Below, in pieces: positions 16,373-24,135 of a stretch of DNA of 64,000 bases. Source of the stretch: an uncultured Bacteroidales bacterium (lineage in GTDB: Bacteria > Bacteroidota > Bacteroidia > Bacteroidales > Paludibacteraceae); the NCBI GenBank assembly GCA_900320865.1, contig ONTT01000001.1, positions 57,614-121,613 on the forward strand. The letters are read 5' to 3'. Under the pieces are notes generated by a model. The model did not search any database. It was not told where the DNA came from and saw only the letters and a program-made list of their open reading frames with translations. A program made the position numbers and the translations under genes. The stretch's first letter is position 1. Each line of letters starts with the position of its first letter.

Positions 16373-19300
16373 CTAGAACGGATACCCAATTCCGAAGTTC
16401 ACGCGCACAGCATCGAGCGCCGAGGGAATATTAAAGTACGAGTTGATCGGCTGTGTCTTATCCGGCGTCCAGTCTTTCTTGTTGTAGCGATAGGTCTGAT
16501 ACGGCGCATGGATTGCTACGCCGATATCGAGTCGAATCACCAAGCCATCCAAGTCCAATCGCAAACCCGCACCAGTTCCTAACGCAATCTGCTTCGCCAG
16601 ATACGGATTATCCAGAATTCCATCGTATAGATCCTCGCGCAACTGCAAGGCCTCCTTGTAATCCGTAATACCTTCCTCCTCGTATGCCTTCACCGTGCTG
16701 TACCAGTTCCATACGTTGCCTGCATCTACAAACGCCGCGCCGAATAGTTTCCAAACGATCGGGAAACGGAACTCAAAGTTACCCTCTAATTTCACATCGC
16801 CCGCATGGAAGAAATTCTGGTTGTATTTCTCGCTGTAGAAGTTACCGGGACCGTAGGCATAAGGCGAAGCTGCACGCATGTTATTGGGTCCACCGGCATA
16901 GAACGCTTCTGATAGCGGCGCGAAATCCGAGTTACCCATTGGGATGTTCGAGCCCGCATACAAGCGCGTAGCGATGCATATCTTATCCGTAAAGTTGAAT
17001 TTATTGCGCAACTCCAGATGTACTTTCACATACTGGTTAAACGTCGTCGAACCCAGTGGTTTCTTCTTATCGTTCCATTTATAGCCGAAGAGGCAGTAGA
17101 TACCGTTCAGGATATTACCAGATTCCTTCACACCTGCCTCGAACATTGTGTTCACAGCGCGTTTCGAGCGGTAGTCGTTGTACATGAAGGTATAGCCGAT
17201 GGATGGCGATAACTCATTGCTCGCCAGAATCTTAATCAACTGCGGGTATTCGGCGGCTTTGTTCGACAGACTGTCCGTCTCCGCATTCACGCGCACAAGC
17301 GCCAAAGAGAAAGGCGTGAAGGCATGTGTGATGAACTGCGACGACTTGATGAAATAGGTCATCGACCCGGTCACTTTATGAATGCCATAGCCACCTGCAA
17401 TGTTCTCGTATTGATAGCTCAGCAGGTATCGCGTGTCGCCTTCCGGATTGTTCTTACCGGTCCAATGCAGGTATGGGAACACGAGCGTGGACGTCACACC
17501 GAATTTGTACGTATCGGTCTTCTTCGGGTCACCAGGATGTCTGCCGCGCAGCGCCCAGTAATACGCACCATTACCCTTGATTGTGAAGGTCTCTCCGTTG
17601 CCTAACAGGTTACGGATGTTTGAGGTCAAGGTCAAGTTCGGACCCAAACTGTTATTCGATCGCCACGCCACATCGGCATCTGCAATCAAGCCGTACGTTC
17701 GGTTGATGCTGTCCTTCTCCAGTTTTGCGCGTAACTTATCGCTCTTGATGGCCTCGCGTTTCTTCCAGTCCTTCTTCGCGCGAACGCCGATACCCGACTT
17801 ATACAACTCGCCTTCGAAGATGTTGTTGTAGTCGCGTTGTGCGAAGGCACGAAGCAACACATCGCCCGCTTTGGTTAACTTATACTCGGCTGTCAGGTTA
17901 TTGAAGAAGCCGCTCGCCTGGTTAATCTCCGGGTTATCGGTCAGCGTCGAACCCACGGTCACGCGCAATCGGTCTTTGAAGAACGATTTACTGATGGCTA
18001 TATTCAGGTCATTCGTGTTACCGCCTGCATGCTCGGTCTGCGCGCTACTCAGGTCGATATCAACCACCTTGCCTAATTTCGAATTGGCCATCGCTGCGTT
18101 CACGCGGCTGTTCACAATCGATGATAAGGCATAGCCGCTTCGTTGTGCCGCTACGTTGCTCTCGCCTATGTACATTCCGGTCGCCAACAGCGTCGCTGCC
18201 AAGCCTTCCCGCGTGTCCTCGTCTAACGATGCTAACTCGCGCGTTATCTCTTCGTCTTCCGGGGCTTCCAGGAAGAAATCGATACTGTTCAAACCGATCG
18301 AGTCCACTTCGCCTTTAACCCGCACACCTGTTCTGAACTCCACGCGTCGGGTTTCTTCGTCTTCGGACTCTACGTCCGCTTTCACTTTCTGTGAGGCGGA
18401 GACATTCAACATCGTCTTCCCTACCGGACCGTGGAACGACACATGACTGCCCGAATCCACATGGAACGGCATAATAGGGTACGCTTTCGGCGAATAGCGT
18501 ACGAAGCCTTCATCCACGTTCACCCGGCCTCCAAGACTCAAGTCACCATTGCCCGTACGGTATTTCACGTTCACCTTACCGTGCGGCTTCACTTGCGCTA
18601 AGTTCTTCTTATCGATCGGGTAGGTGATATCGGTTGTCGGCAGGATATGTACCCCCACATCTGCCACGATATCATCCAGTTGACCGGTCACTTTTCCGTC
18701 TATATCCAGCGCCAGATCGCCATATACAGGAAGAGTTCCGCCTTGCTCTAACTTCATCGGCGCAAAGCTGTCCGCCTTCAGCGCAATATCCAAACCCATT
18801 GTATTCAGGTCCAGTCCGCCCGTCAACGCCAGATACGTACTATCCGCTCCGTAGATTGGCAGACCGTTAAAGTCTACATGATTATGCTGCATCACGATGG
18901 GCGTCTCACCCAATCCGATCTGTACGCTATACGGTTTGTACAACGCCGAGACTTGCAGCGGCAACACTTCGGCCGAGAGGTCCATCTGAGCGGGCAAACC
19001 GTCCACACTCGCTTGAGCACGAATAGCGCCTTTCAGCTCCAAGTCTGCCATTCCGATGATGCTGTCCGCTATCTCCAGCGGGATGTCATCCAATTGCACA
19101 TTGGCGCGCAAACCGTTCTTATAGTTCTCCGAACGAGCGATATCCATCTTCATTTCCCGACTGCCGAAATACATGTCGCTGAAGTGTAAGTCATCCATCT
19201 TCAGCAATCCTTCGCCATGCAGATCATTTGCCTCACGTGCAAGACCGATTTGCAAGTCCACGTCGGTCTTCAGACCATGCAGCATCATCGCTCCGTCGGT

Positions 19301-21208
19301 TAACTTCGTCTTGGCGGCCAGACCAACCTCCGTAGTGCCATCGGCCATCTTCAGTCGCATACCTGCTTTGGCGGCCGGTAAACGCATAGCCGTGCTGTCC
19401 TCCGGATGTTCTATCTTTGGTATCGCTGCATCCAGCGCCAACAGCGTGCTGTCCGTGTCGGAATGTAACGATAAATCTACATTCTTAATGTCCAGACCTG
19501 TCTGATCAATCAAATGCTGGGCCGGACTGCCGTGTCGTAACGCAATCTTTGCGTCCATCGCCGGAATAGCGCTTCGTAAGGTATCCAATATTGTCATGTC
19601 TGCTAACAAACGATTCACTAATGAGTCCTGACCGGTCACTTTCGTCACCGCTGTACCCATCTGCCCCAATTCATCCACGAACTGCATCACGTGCATCGGG
19701 GTATTCAGATCGATATCCAAACCGTCCGTGTTCACGTTCAGTCCGGTAGTCTCATCGGTCGTAAAATGCAGGTTCAGATGACTCGCTTGGAAGGTCTCTC
19801 CGCCGGTTTGTACACGCACGTCGCGCATCTGAGTCGAGTAATCGACAGCCATCTGATTCGGCTTCAGAAAATCCTTCACCTTAAACTGATGTTCCGTCTG
19901 TGCCTGTACGGCCAAGTCGCCTTCTTTCATCTTCAGCGGCAGATGCAGCGTACCGTCTACGGTCTTGTTTGCTAAGGTCGCATCGAGGCGCATACCGGAA
20001 ACCTGAATACCGTTGTATATCGCGTCGCTCAGGTTCACTTTTATCTTACTCCGCATCGCGCTCGAGTTGATGTCGATACCCTTGCCGCTCGCCTCAATCG
20101 TTCCGGCCACTATGACCTTCGTGCTGTCTTTGAGAAAGGGCGAGAGATCCACCCGTTCGATCTGCACATGGGCATCATATGCCTCGTCGTCGATGTCGTA
20201 ATGCGCCCGTAGCTTCGCCTTACTGCCTTTGAAATCCGCATCGCCCTCCACGTCCACTTGCATCGTCTCGAGGTTCATTTCCGTGGCTGCTAAGTCTGCT
20301 CGCGCGCCCATCTCGTCCGTGCGTACATGAAGGCCGTTGCTTGTGATCAACTGGTTATTCAGATCGACCCGCGCATCGCCATAGAGGGTATCTATCGGCA
20401 TGGAAAAACCACCAATCGCAAACTGCGTCTTACCGATGTCTATCCTCCGGGCGTCGTATAGGTTCGCACTTACGTCGGCCAGTACGTTCACATCCAATGA
20501 AGTGGTCAAATCCAGACCTATAGGCGTTAATCGAAATCGTATATTCCGTAACTGTCCGTCGGGCACATCAAAGGCCATCAACGTAGGTGTCGTGTCCCGT
20601 TCCGTCGTATCGGGAGGCATCTCGCGTAAGTCAATGCCAACGTACGTATCGTTTAACCGCAGACCGTGTAGCGGGAACTTCCCTTCCGAAATCACGATGC
20701 CGGGACTCGTCACGTTCAGTTCGCCTACTATCACATCAATTCCAACCGACGCAATCATCGTATCCGAATGGAATGTCGTTCCCTCAATCCCCAATTCCTC
20801 TACAACTATTGGCATTGCCAATAACTCTCGACTCTCGCCTTTTGATTCTCCACTCTTTGCAATCGCTTTCAGCCTCAATCGCTTCACGCAAGCAAGCGTG
20901 TCTTCGCCTTTATGTCCGACGAATAAGCTGTCGATGCGTACCTCAATCGGCAAATCGGCTTTTCCTTTCCAAGCGCGTAGCAGTTTTCCGGGTGAGTGAT
21001 GGAAGGGCGAGAGATAGATATCGCCAATCTCAATCTCCAAATCCATCTTCTCCTCGGCCACGCTCACACCTTTGGCTACCGCTTTCTTGCGTATTCCCGG
21101 CACATATAGCACACTTGCCACTACGATCAGTAGCAGCAACACCAGTCCCAGCAGTCCTCCAACCACTCCCACCGGTATCTTCCAATATAGTGCCTTCTTA
21201 TCCGCCAT
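16373..21208 (-). CDS. tamB: TamB-Omp85 fusion protein
   Basis: A single 1611-residue frame. Residues 10-32 are one hydrophobic anchor. From about 40 to 1060 it is a long repetitive beta-rich AsmA/TamB-type region, a periplasmic groove that in known TamB proteins carries lipids or OM proteins. The TamB (DUF490) signature region is about 880-1130: VDEGFVRYSP, then the helical REGLAATLLATGMYIG, then DIDLSSAQTE and FFKDRLRVTVGS. After a Lys/Glu-rich linker (about 1140-1163) come about 445 residues of Omp85/TamL barrel: the L6 motif AGGPNNMRAAS (Arg1445), FVDAGNVW at about 1493-1500, and the terminus GIGYPF with final Phe. No POTRA domain is visible. It starts on the TAATG of the upstream barrel gene. 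A degenerate 7-bp repeat is at 20824-20858. Confidence 0.85.
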   Translation of the reverse strand: MADKKALYWKIPVGVVGGLLGLVLLLLIVVASVLYVPGIRKKAVAKGVSVAEEKMDLEIEIGDIYLSPFHHSPGKLLRAWKGKADLPIEVRIDSLFVGHKGEDTLACVKRLRLKAIAKSGESKGESRELLAMPIVVEELGIEGTTFHSDTMIASVGIDVIVGELNVTSPGIVISEGKFPLHGLRLNDTYVGIDLREMPPDTTERDTTPTLMAFDVPDGQLRNIRFRLTPIGLDLTTSLDVNVLADVSANLYDARRIDIGKTQFAIGGFSMPIDTLYGDARVDLNNQLITSNGLHVRTDEMGARADLAATEMNLETMQVDVEGDADFKGSKAKLRAHYDIDDEAYDAHVQIERVDLSPFLKDSTKVIVAGTIEASGKGIDINSSAMRSKIKVNLSDAIYNGIQVSGMRLDATLANKTVDGTLHLPLKMKEGDLAVQAQTEHQFKVKDFLKPNQMAVDYSTQMRDVRVQTGGETFQASHLNLHFTTDETTGLNVNTDGLDIDLNTPMHVMQFVDELGQMGTAVTKVTGQDSLVNRLLADMTILDTLRSAIPAMDAKIALRHGSPAQHLIDQTGLDIKNVDLSLHSDTDSTLLALDAAIPKIEHPEDSTAMRLPAAKAGMRLKMADGTTEVGLAAKTKLTDGAMMLHGLKTDVDLQIGLAREANDLHGEGLLKMDDLHFSDMYFGSREMKMDIARSENYKNGLRANVQLDDIPLEIADSIIGMADLELKGAIRAQASVDGLPAQMDLSAEVLPLQVSALYKPYSVQIGLGETPIVMQHNHVDFNGLPIYGADSTYLALTGGLDLNTMGLDIALKADSFAPMKLEQGGTLPVYGDLALDIDGKVTGQLDDIVADVGVHILPTTDITYPIDKKNLAQVKPHGKVNVKYRTGNGDLSLGGRVNVDEGFVRYSPKAYPIMPFHVDSGSHVSFHGPVGKTMLNVSASQKVKADVESEDEETRRVEFRTGVRVKGEVDSIGLNSIDFFLEAPEDEEITRELASLDEDTREGLAATLLATGMYIGESNVAAQRSGYALSSIVNSRVNAAMANSKLGKVVDIDLSSAQTEHAGGNTNDLNIAISKSFFKDRLRVTVGSTLTDNPEINQASGFFNNLTAEYKLTKAGDVLLRAFAQRDYNNIFEGELYKSGIGVRAKKDWKKREAIKSDKLRAKLEKDSINRTYGLIADADVAWRSNNSLGPNLTLTSNIRNLLGNGETFTIKGNGAYYWALRGRHPGDPKKTDTYKFGVTSTLVFPYLHWTGKNNPEGDTRYLLSYQYENIAGGYGIHKVTGSMTYFIKSSQFITHAFTPFSLALVRVNAETDSLSNKAAEYPQLIKILASNELSPSIGYTFMYNDYRSKRAVNTMFEAGVKESGNILNGIYCLFGYKWNDKKKPLGSTTFNQYVKVHLELRNKFNFTDKICIATRLYAGSNIPMGNSDFAPLSEAFYAGGPNNMRAASPYAYGPGNFYSEKYNQNFFHAGDVKLEGNFEFRFPIVWKLFGAAFVDAGNVWNWYSTVKAYEEEGITDYKEALQLREDLYDGILDNPYLAKQIALGTGAGLRLDLDGLVIRLDIGVAIHAPYQTYRYNKKDWTPDKTQPINSYFNIPSALDAVRVNFGIGYPF
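20824..20858. repeat. Heptamer repeat within the tamB fusion, 5 units
   Basis: Units ACTCTCG, ACTCTCG, CCTTTTG, ATTCTCC, ACTCTTT. The encoded segment AKSGESKGESREL is near residue 120 of the protein. The ACTCTCG unit is the same as at 21883-21938. Confidence 0.55.
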
Positions 21209-21996
21209 TAAAAACTCTTCTGCACGCCGAACTTAAGTCCGTAAAGACCCGGTGTAAAGTGATTCGCTATCAGGTTGCGTAATTTTCCCGAGAAGATAAT
21301 CACGTCGTTCGTATACTCTCTGTATCGATTTCCCGTATCAGGATCCTGATAGAAGAACGTCGTTCCGCTGTAACCCGCCGATAGAATTGAGAAGAAAACC
21401 TGGAACGTACTCTTCTTATTGAACTGATATGTGATCACAGGCGAAACTTGGAATCCGTAGGTCGCACTATGCCGCAAGCCGTTGTAATCAGTGCCTTTGA
21501 TGTCTCCGTCCGTCACGCGCGGAAACTCCATACCTGCGTACAGGTGCGTCTCTATCCAAATACCTAATTTCCCGTTGAACACGGTCTTCAAACGATAACG
21601 CATATAGGGCGTCACATTCCAACTGCCTTGCCGAACGCGAATATTTTCCGATATCGTCTTTCCGTCGCTCTCGTAACTATAAGTCGTAAACAAATCCTGA
21701 TAACTTCCGCCAACACGCAGACCGAGATAGATACGCTCTTTCAAACGCCAACCGATCTCCGGTTCCAGGGCAATGGACCAACCGTTCTCTTTCTTGTTCG
21801 TACGCGTGTCATGGTGAAAATAGATATCGAAGTTATAGCCATAGTACAACTTCTTCTTCCATTCCGGCACTTCCAATTTAATACTATCCACTCTCGTCTC
21901 TCCACTCTCCACTCTCGACTCTTGACTCTCGACTACCTGTGCCCACGCACTCACGGCACATACCATGGCCGCTATAATAAAGATTGTTCGTTTCAT
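21208..21996 (-). CDS. Outer-membrane beta-barrel protein, unknown
   Basis: A 262-residue protein with signal peptide MKRTIFIIAAMVCAVSAWAQ, then a short repetitive acidic segment (about residues 20-35, encoded by heptamers), then alternating strands rich in Tyr/Phe and Gly (LYYGYNFDIYFHHDT, MRYRLKTVF). The C-terminus GLYGLKFGVQKSF ends in Phe, as needed for BAM recognition. ATG 21996 starts the signal peptide; a TTG 12 bp upstream is less likely. Its stop overlaps the start of the TamB fusion by one base (TAATG), so the two are probably translated together. Function unknown. Confidence 0.8.
   Translation of the reverse strand: MKRTIFIIAAMVCAVSAWAQVVESQESRVESGETRVDSIKLEVPEWKKKLYYGYNFDIYFHHDTRTNKKENGWSIALEPEIGWRLKERIYLGLRVGGSYQDLFTTYSYESDGKTISENIRVRQGSWNVTPYMRYRLKTVFNGKLGIWIETHLYAGMEFPRVTDGDIKGTDYNGLRHSATYGFQVSPVITYQFNKKSTFQVFFSILSAGYSGTTFFYQDPDTGNRYREYTNDVIIFSGKLRNLIANHFTPGLYGLKFGVQKSF
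21883..21938. repeat. Heptamer repeat within the OM barrel gene, 8 units
   Basis: Eight tandem 7-bp units (ACTATCC, ACTCTCG, TCTCTCC, ACTCTCC, ACTCTCG, ACTCTTG, ACTCTCG, ACTACCT). The longest run of this family in the window. It codes for the Glu/Ser/Arg-rich segment just after the signal peptide. Confidence 0.65.
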
Positions 21997-22020
21997 ATAT
22001 TTTAGCAAAAAATGCTCTTG

Positions 22021-22722
22021 TTATTCGATAGGGAAATCGAAATAAGTGTCAGGGTAGGGCTCGTCAACAAGGGTGAAATGCCACCACTCGCTGTCAAGCA
22101 TCGTGAAACCATGGCGGAGCATGGCATCCCAAAGGATTTGGCGATTCTTGCGGATTCGACCCCATTTGCCGTCTTCCTTCAGAGGACCGCCCATATAATC
22201 CGGATGGCTCTCGATACCAAACCAATCGAACGGACTGCCCATGTCCAGTTCCTTGCCTGTTGATGCATCTACCAGCGTCAGATCAACTGTCGAACCTCTG
22301 CTGTGACCCGAGCGCGCAAAGATATAACCCTGCTCAAAGAGCAGACTCTTGTCCACCATGGGGTAGAAGACGCTCTTCATGGTCGTGTCCTGCAGGTCCT
22401 CAGCCCAGCGGATGAAATGGTTCACGGCGCGTTGAGGCCGATACGCATCCCAAATCTTCAAGTAATAGCCCTGCGCTTTCAGTTCGTCGTTCACTACCTT
22501 GAGCGAGTCCGCTGCTTGACGTGTCAGCAGGGCCACAGGCGCATTGTAACCTTCTACGCGCGCACCAAGAAAATTATAGGTGCTGTAGTACCGAATCTCA
22601 AGTATCGCGTCCGGCACGACATCGGTTATCAACACGAAATCAGACCGATCCATCGTCGGGTCTGTCTGTTTTGCGCAGCCGATCAAAACGACCGCTACGC
22701 AAGCAATGAAGAGGCGTTTCAT
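22021..22722 (-). CDS. D-alanyl-D-alanine dipeptidase lipoprotein, VanX/DdpX type
   Basis: A 233-residue M15D metallopeptidase that hydrolyses the D-Ala-D-Ala dipeptide. Signal MKRLFIACVAVVLIGC gives a lipoprotein (lipobox IGC), so it acts in the periplasm. Zinc ligands: His140 and Asp147 in SGHSRGSTVD, and His215 with catalytic Glu212 in EWWH. YRPQRAV carries the substrate-binding Arg. No VanS/R/H/A genes are nearby, so it is a housekeeping peptidoglycan-salvage enzyme rather than vancomycin resistance. Start overlaps the upstream membrane protein stop (ATGA). Confidence 0.93.
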   Translation of the reverse strand: MKRLFIACVAVVLIGCAKQTDPTMDRSDFVLITDVVPDAILEIRYYSTYNFLGARVEGYNAPVALLTRQAADSLKVVNDELKAQGYYLKIWDAYRPQRAVNHFIRWAEDLQDTTMKSVFYPMVDKSLLFEQGYIFARSGHSRGSTVDLTLVDASTGKELDMGSPFDWFGIESHPDYMGGPLKEDGKWGRIRKNRQILWDAMLRHGFTMLDSEWWHFTLVDEPYPDTYFDFPIE

Positions 22723-23378
22723 GATTCTTCTGCCACGTTGATGGTAGGAGTCTCTTCGTCGATGATCTCACCGGAAGTGAGCTGTTTGTAGATCGATGCT
22801 TCTACGCCATAGAGGGCCGGAATAGTGAAGAGGATGATAAGCCCAACGATGATATTTCCGATCACTTCGAGAGCTTGTACATCACCCATATGGGTGAGGA
22901 CAATGACAAGGATAACAATCAGATTGATGACCGGACCCAGAAGGAACTCTGCACCGAAGATACGCCACTTGTTGCCATAGGTAAGGGTATTGGATTCGCG
23001 AAGTGCTTCCAGCGCGCCTTTGTCCTTATCCACAAATAACGGAGCAGCCAACGACCAAGCGATAGAGATCACGATGCCCGGGATGATAAGGAAGGTAAAA
23101 CCAACATAGATACCCAGGGTCATCAGGGCGATGAGGATGAAGTACTCGCCTATGTTACGACGATACTTACCCTCGAAGATAAAGAGCGGATTGATTACCT
23201 TGCCTTTTGCCAACTCAGCCGGCAGAGACGACATTGCAATCGTAGTGCCGACATTCAGATACGGAATCCAGATCGTGAGGATGTACAGGATCGTAGCCGC
23301 GATGAGGCTGAGGAAGTTTACCAACGCAATACGCAGACCATCCTGGATGGTTGCGAGCATATTCAGTTTCTTTGTCAT
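22719..23378 (-). CDS. Multi-pass inner-membrane protein, unknown
   Basis: A 219-residue protein with about five hydrophobic segments: around residues 18-40, 76-105 (LIALMTLGIYVGFTFLIIPG), 145-165 and 175-195. A Pro-containing pattern IIPGIVISIAWSLAAPLFVDKDKG, then ALEALRES, resembles the membrane domain of the DUF975/GdpP-type or YciC-like uncharacterised membrane proteins. The C-terminus is acidic and soluble. No enzymatic motif. It precedes the VanX-type gene by a 4-bp overlap. Confidence 0.78.
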   Translation of the reverse strand: MTKKLNMLATIQDGLRIALVNFLSLIAATILYILTIWIPYLNVGTTIAMSSLPAELAKGKVINPLFIFEGKYRRNIGEYFILIALMTLGIYVGFTFLIIPGIVISIAWSLAAPLFVDKDKGALEALRESNTLTYGNKWRIFGAEFLLGPVINLIVILVIVLTHMGDVQALEVIGNIIVGLIILFTIPALYGVEASIYKQLTSGEIIDEETPTINVAEES

Positions 23379-23389
23379 GATATGAAATA

Positions 23390-23411
23390 TTAAAGATTAA
23401 TTAAAGATTAG
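23390..23411. repeat. 11-bp direct repeat at a gene end
   Basis: TTAAAGATTAA and TTAAAGATTAG in tandem, directly after the membrane protein start region and overlapping the stop of the small lipoprotein at 23408. Confidence 0.4.
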
Positions 23412-23602
23412 TCTTTCTCGTAGTAATCGGAGAAACTGCTGTCGTCTCCTTTGTAGAGGTTATTATCGTCCGGCGTGTCGAAACTTACGGCAGGATCGGG
23501 AGCTGGGAAACCATCTGTGTTCGGAGCTTTCGGATTGGAACATGAAACCAGAACGAAAGTTGAGAAAAGAATCGCAAATGCAAAGAAAATTTTTGTTCTC
23601 AT
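23408..23602 (-). CDS. Small lipoprotein
   Basis: A 64-residue protein with a lipoprotein signal (MRTKIFFAFAILFSTFVLVSC, lipobox VSC) and a short acidic, Asp/Pro/Ser-rich mature part (about 43 residues) ending in DYYEKD. No fold or function can be assigned. It has its own promoter, divergent from the RNA candidate, and stands 29 bp before the membrane protein gene, so it may lead the whole envelope operon down to murG. Confidence 0.72.
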   Translation of the reverse strand: MRTKIFFAFAILFSTFVLVSCSNPKAPNTDGFPAPDPAVSFDTPDDNNLYKGDDSSFSDYYEKD

Positions 23603-23626
23603 AACGGTAGTGTTTAAAATTCGCTA

Positions 23627-23658
23627 CAAAATTACTACAAAAAATTTGAATATGCAAG
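23627..23658 (-). promoter_or_regulatory. Promoter of the small lipoprotein operon
   Basis: Minus strand: -33 CTTG (23655-23658) followed by CATATTCAA, a 20-nt spacer, and -7 TAATTTTG (23627-23634). About 20 nt of leader precede ATG 23602. Confidence 0.78.
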
Positions 23659-23674
23659 AAATGAAAAGATTTTT

Positions 23675-23706
23675 TTTGTACATATCAAAAAAAAGAAGTA
23701 TCTTTG
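23675..23706 (+). promoter_or_regulatory. Promoter of the candidate ncRNA
   Basis: -33 TTTG (23675-23678), a 20-nt spacer, and -7 TATCTTTG (23699-23706). Downstream there is no credible coding frame before the terminator at 23903. Confidence 0.78.
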
Positions 23707-23711
23707 CGCAA

Positions 23712-23932
23712 AATTTCGTTAGAAGGAATGAAAAGAAAATTATTTATATCAATTGTGAGTTCCTCAAGCCTCTGGCTTCGAATATAAAGAGTTGGATCGT
23801 ATCCAAGAAATTCTCTTTGCAAGAGTTTACGGACTTGCTGGGAACAGGTAATGGCCCTGGCCAATGAGAGTCAATAACTGTAAAAAAAACATAGCTTATC
23901 TCAACGCATCGCTTCTGCGGTGCGTTTTTTAG
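23712..23932 (+). ncRNA. Candidate structured noncoding RNA (about 220 nt)
   Basis: A promoter, a structured middle and a terminator with no convincing ORF. Helices: an outer stem GUUCC/GGAAC (23759-23763 with 23841-23845); a hairpin AAGCC/GGCUU (23766-23770 with 23774-23778); a two-part hairpin AAAGAG/CUCUUU (23786-23791 with 23813-23818) enclosing UUGGAU/AUCCAA (23792-23797 with 23801-23806); and UGGC/GCCA at 23852-23863. Length and lone-gene setting fit 6S-like RNA, which is known in Bacteroidales, but I see no conserved sequence proving that. tmRNA, RNase P and SRP signatures are absent. A short leader-peptide reading (ATG 23729) cannot be excluded. Confidence 0.55.
23903..23930 (+). terminator. 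Rho-independent terminator of the ncRNA
   Basis: Ten pairs including one G-U: AACGCATCGC (23903-23912), loop TTCT, GCGGTGCGTT (23917-23926), followed by a T tract to 23930. Confidence 0.82.
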
Positions 23933-23934
23933 GA

Positions 23935-24082
23935 TTTATCATATAATGTACTTATAAAATCGTATGATAACCGTATTATTCGCGCAGGATAGCCATATGA
24001 TAAAATGCCATTTTTAGCAAAAAAATAACTCTTACTATATATATACTCTGTATATATATACATTTTGATTTTTTTGTTAAAA
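23935..24082. other. AT-rich intergenic region with an 11-bp perfect dyad
   Basis: Between the terminator and the endonuclease promoter. An inverted repeat TATATATATAC (24036-24046) / GTATATATATA (24050-24060) has a 3-nt spacer and ends 23 bp before the -33 box. It could be an operator or just an AT cruciform. No coding sequence seen. Confidence 0.4.
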
Positions 24083-24114
24083 TTTGCATATGTCAAAAAA
24101 AAGCATTACCTTTG
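24083..24114 (+). promoter_or_regulatory. Promoter of the endonuclease I gene
   Basis: -33 TTTG (24083-24086) followed by CATATGTCA, a 20-nt spacer, and -7 TACCTTTG (24107-24114). Leader before ATG 24136 is about 15-17 nt. Confidence 0.82.
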
Positions 24115-24135
24115 CACCGTTAAATCGTTTATACC

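Noticed and set aside
22021-22722. Vancomycin resistance gene
   Set aside because: The dipeptidase has VanX active-site motifs, but vanH, vanA and vanRS are missing around it and it sits among envelope housekeeping genes.
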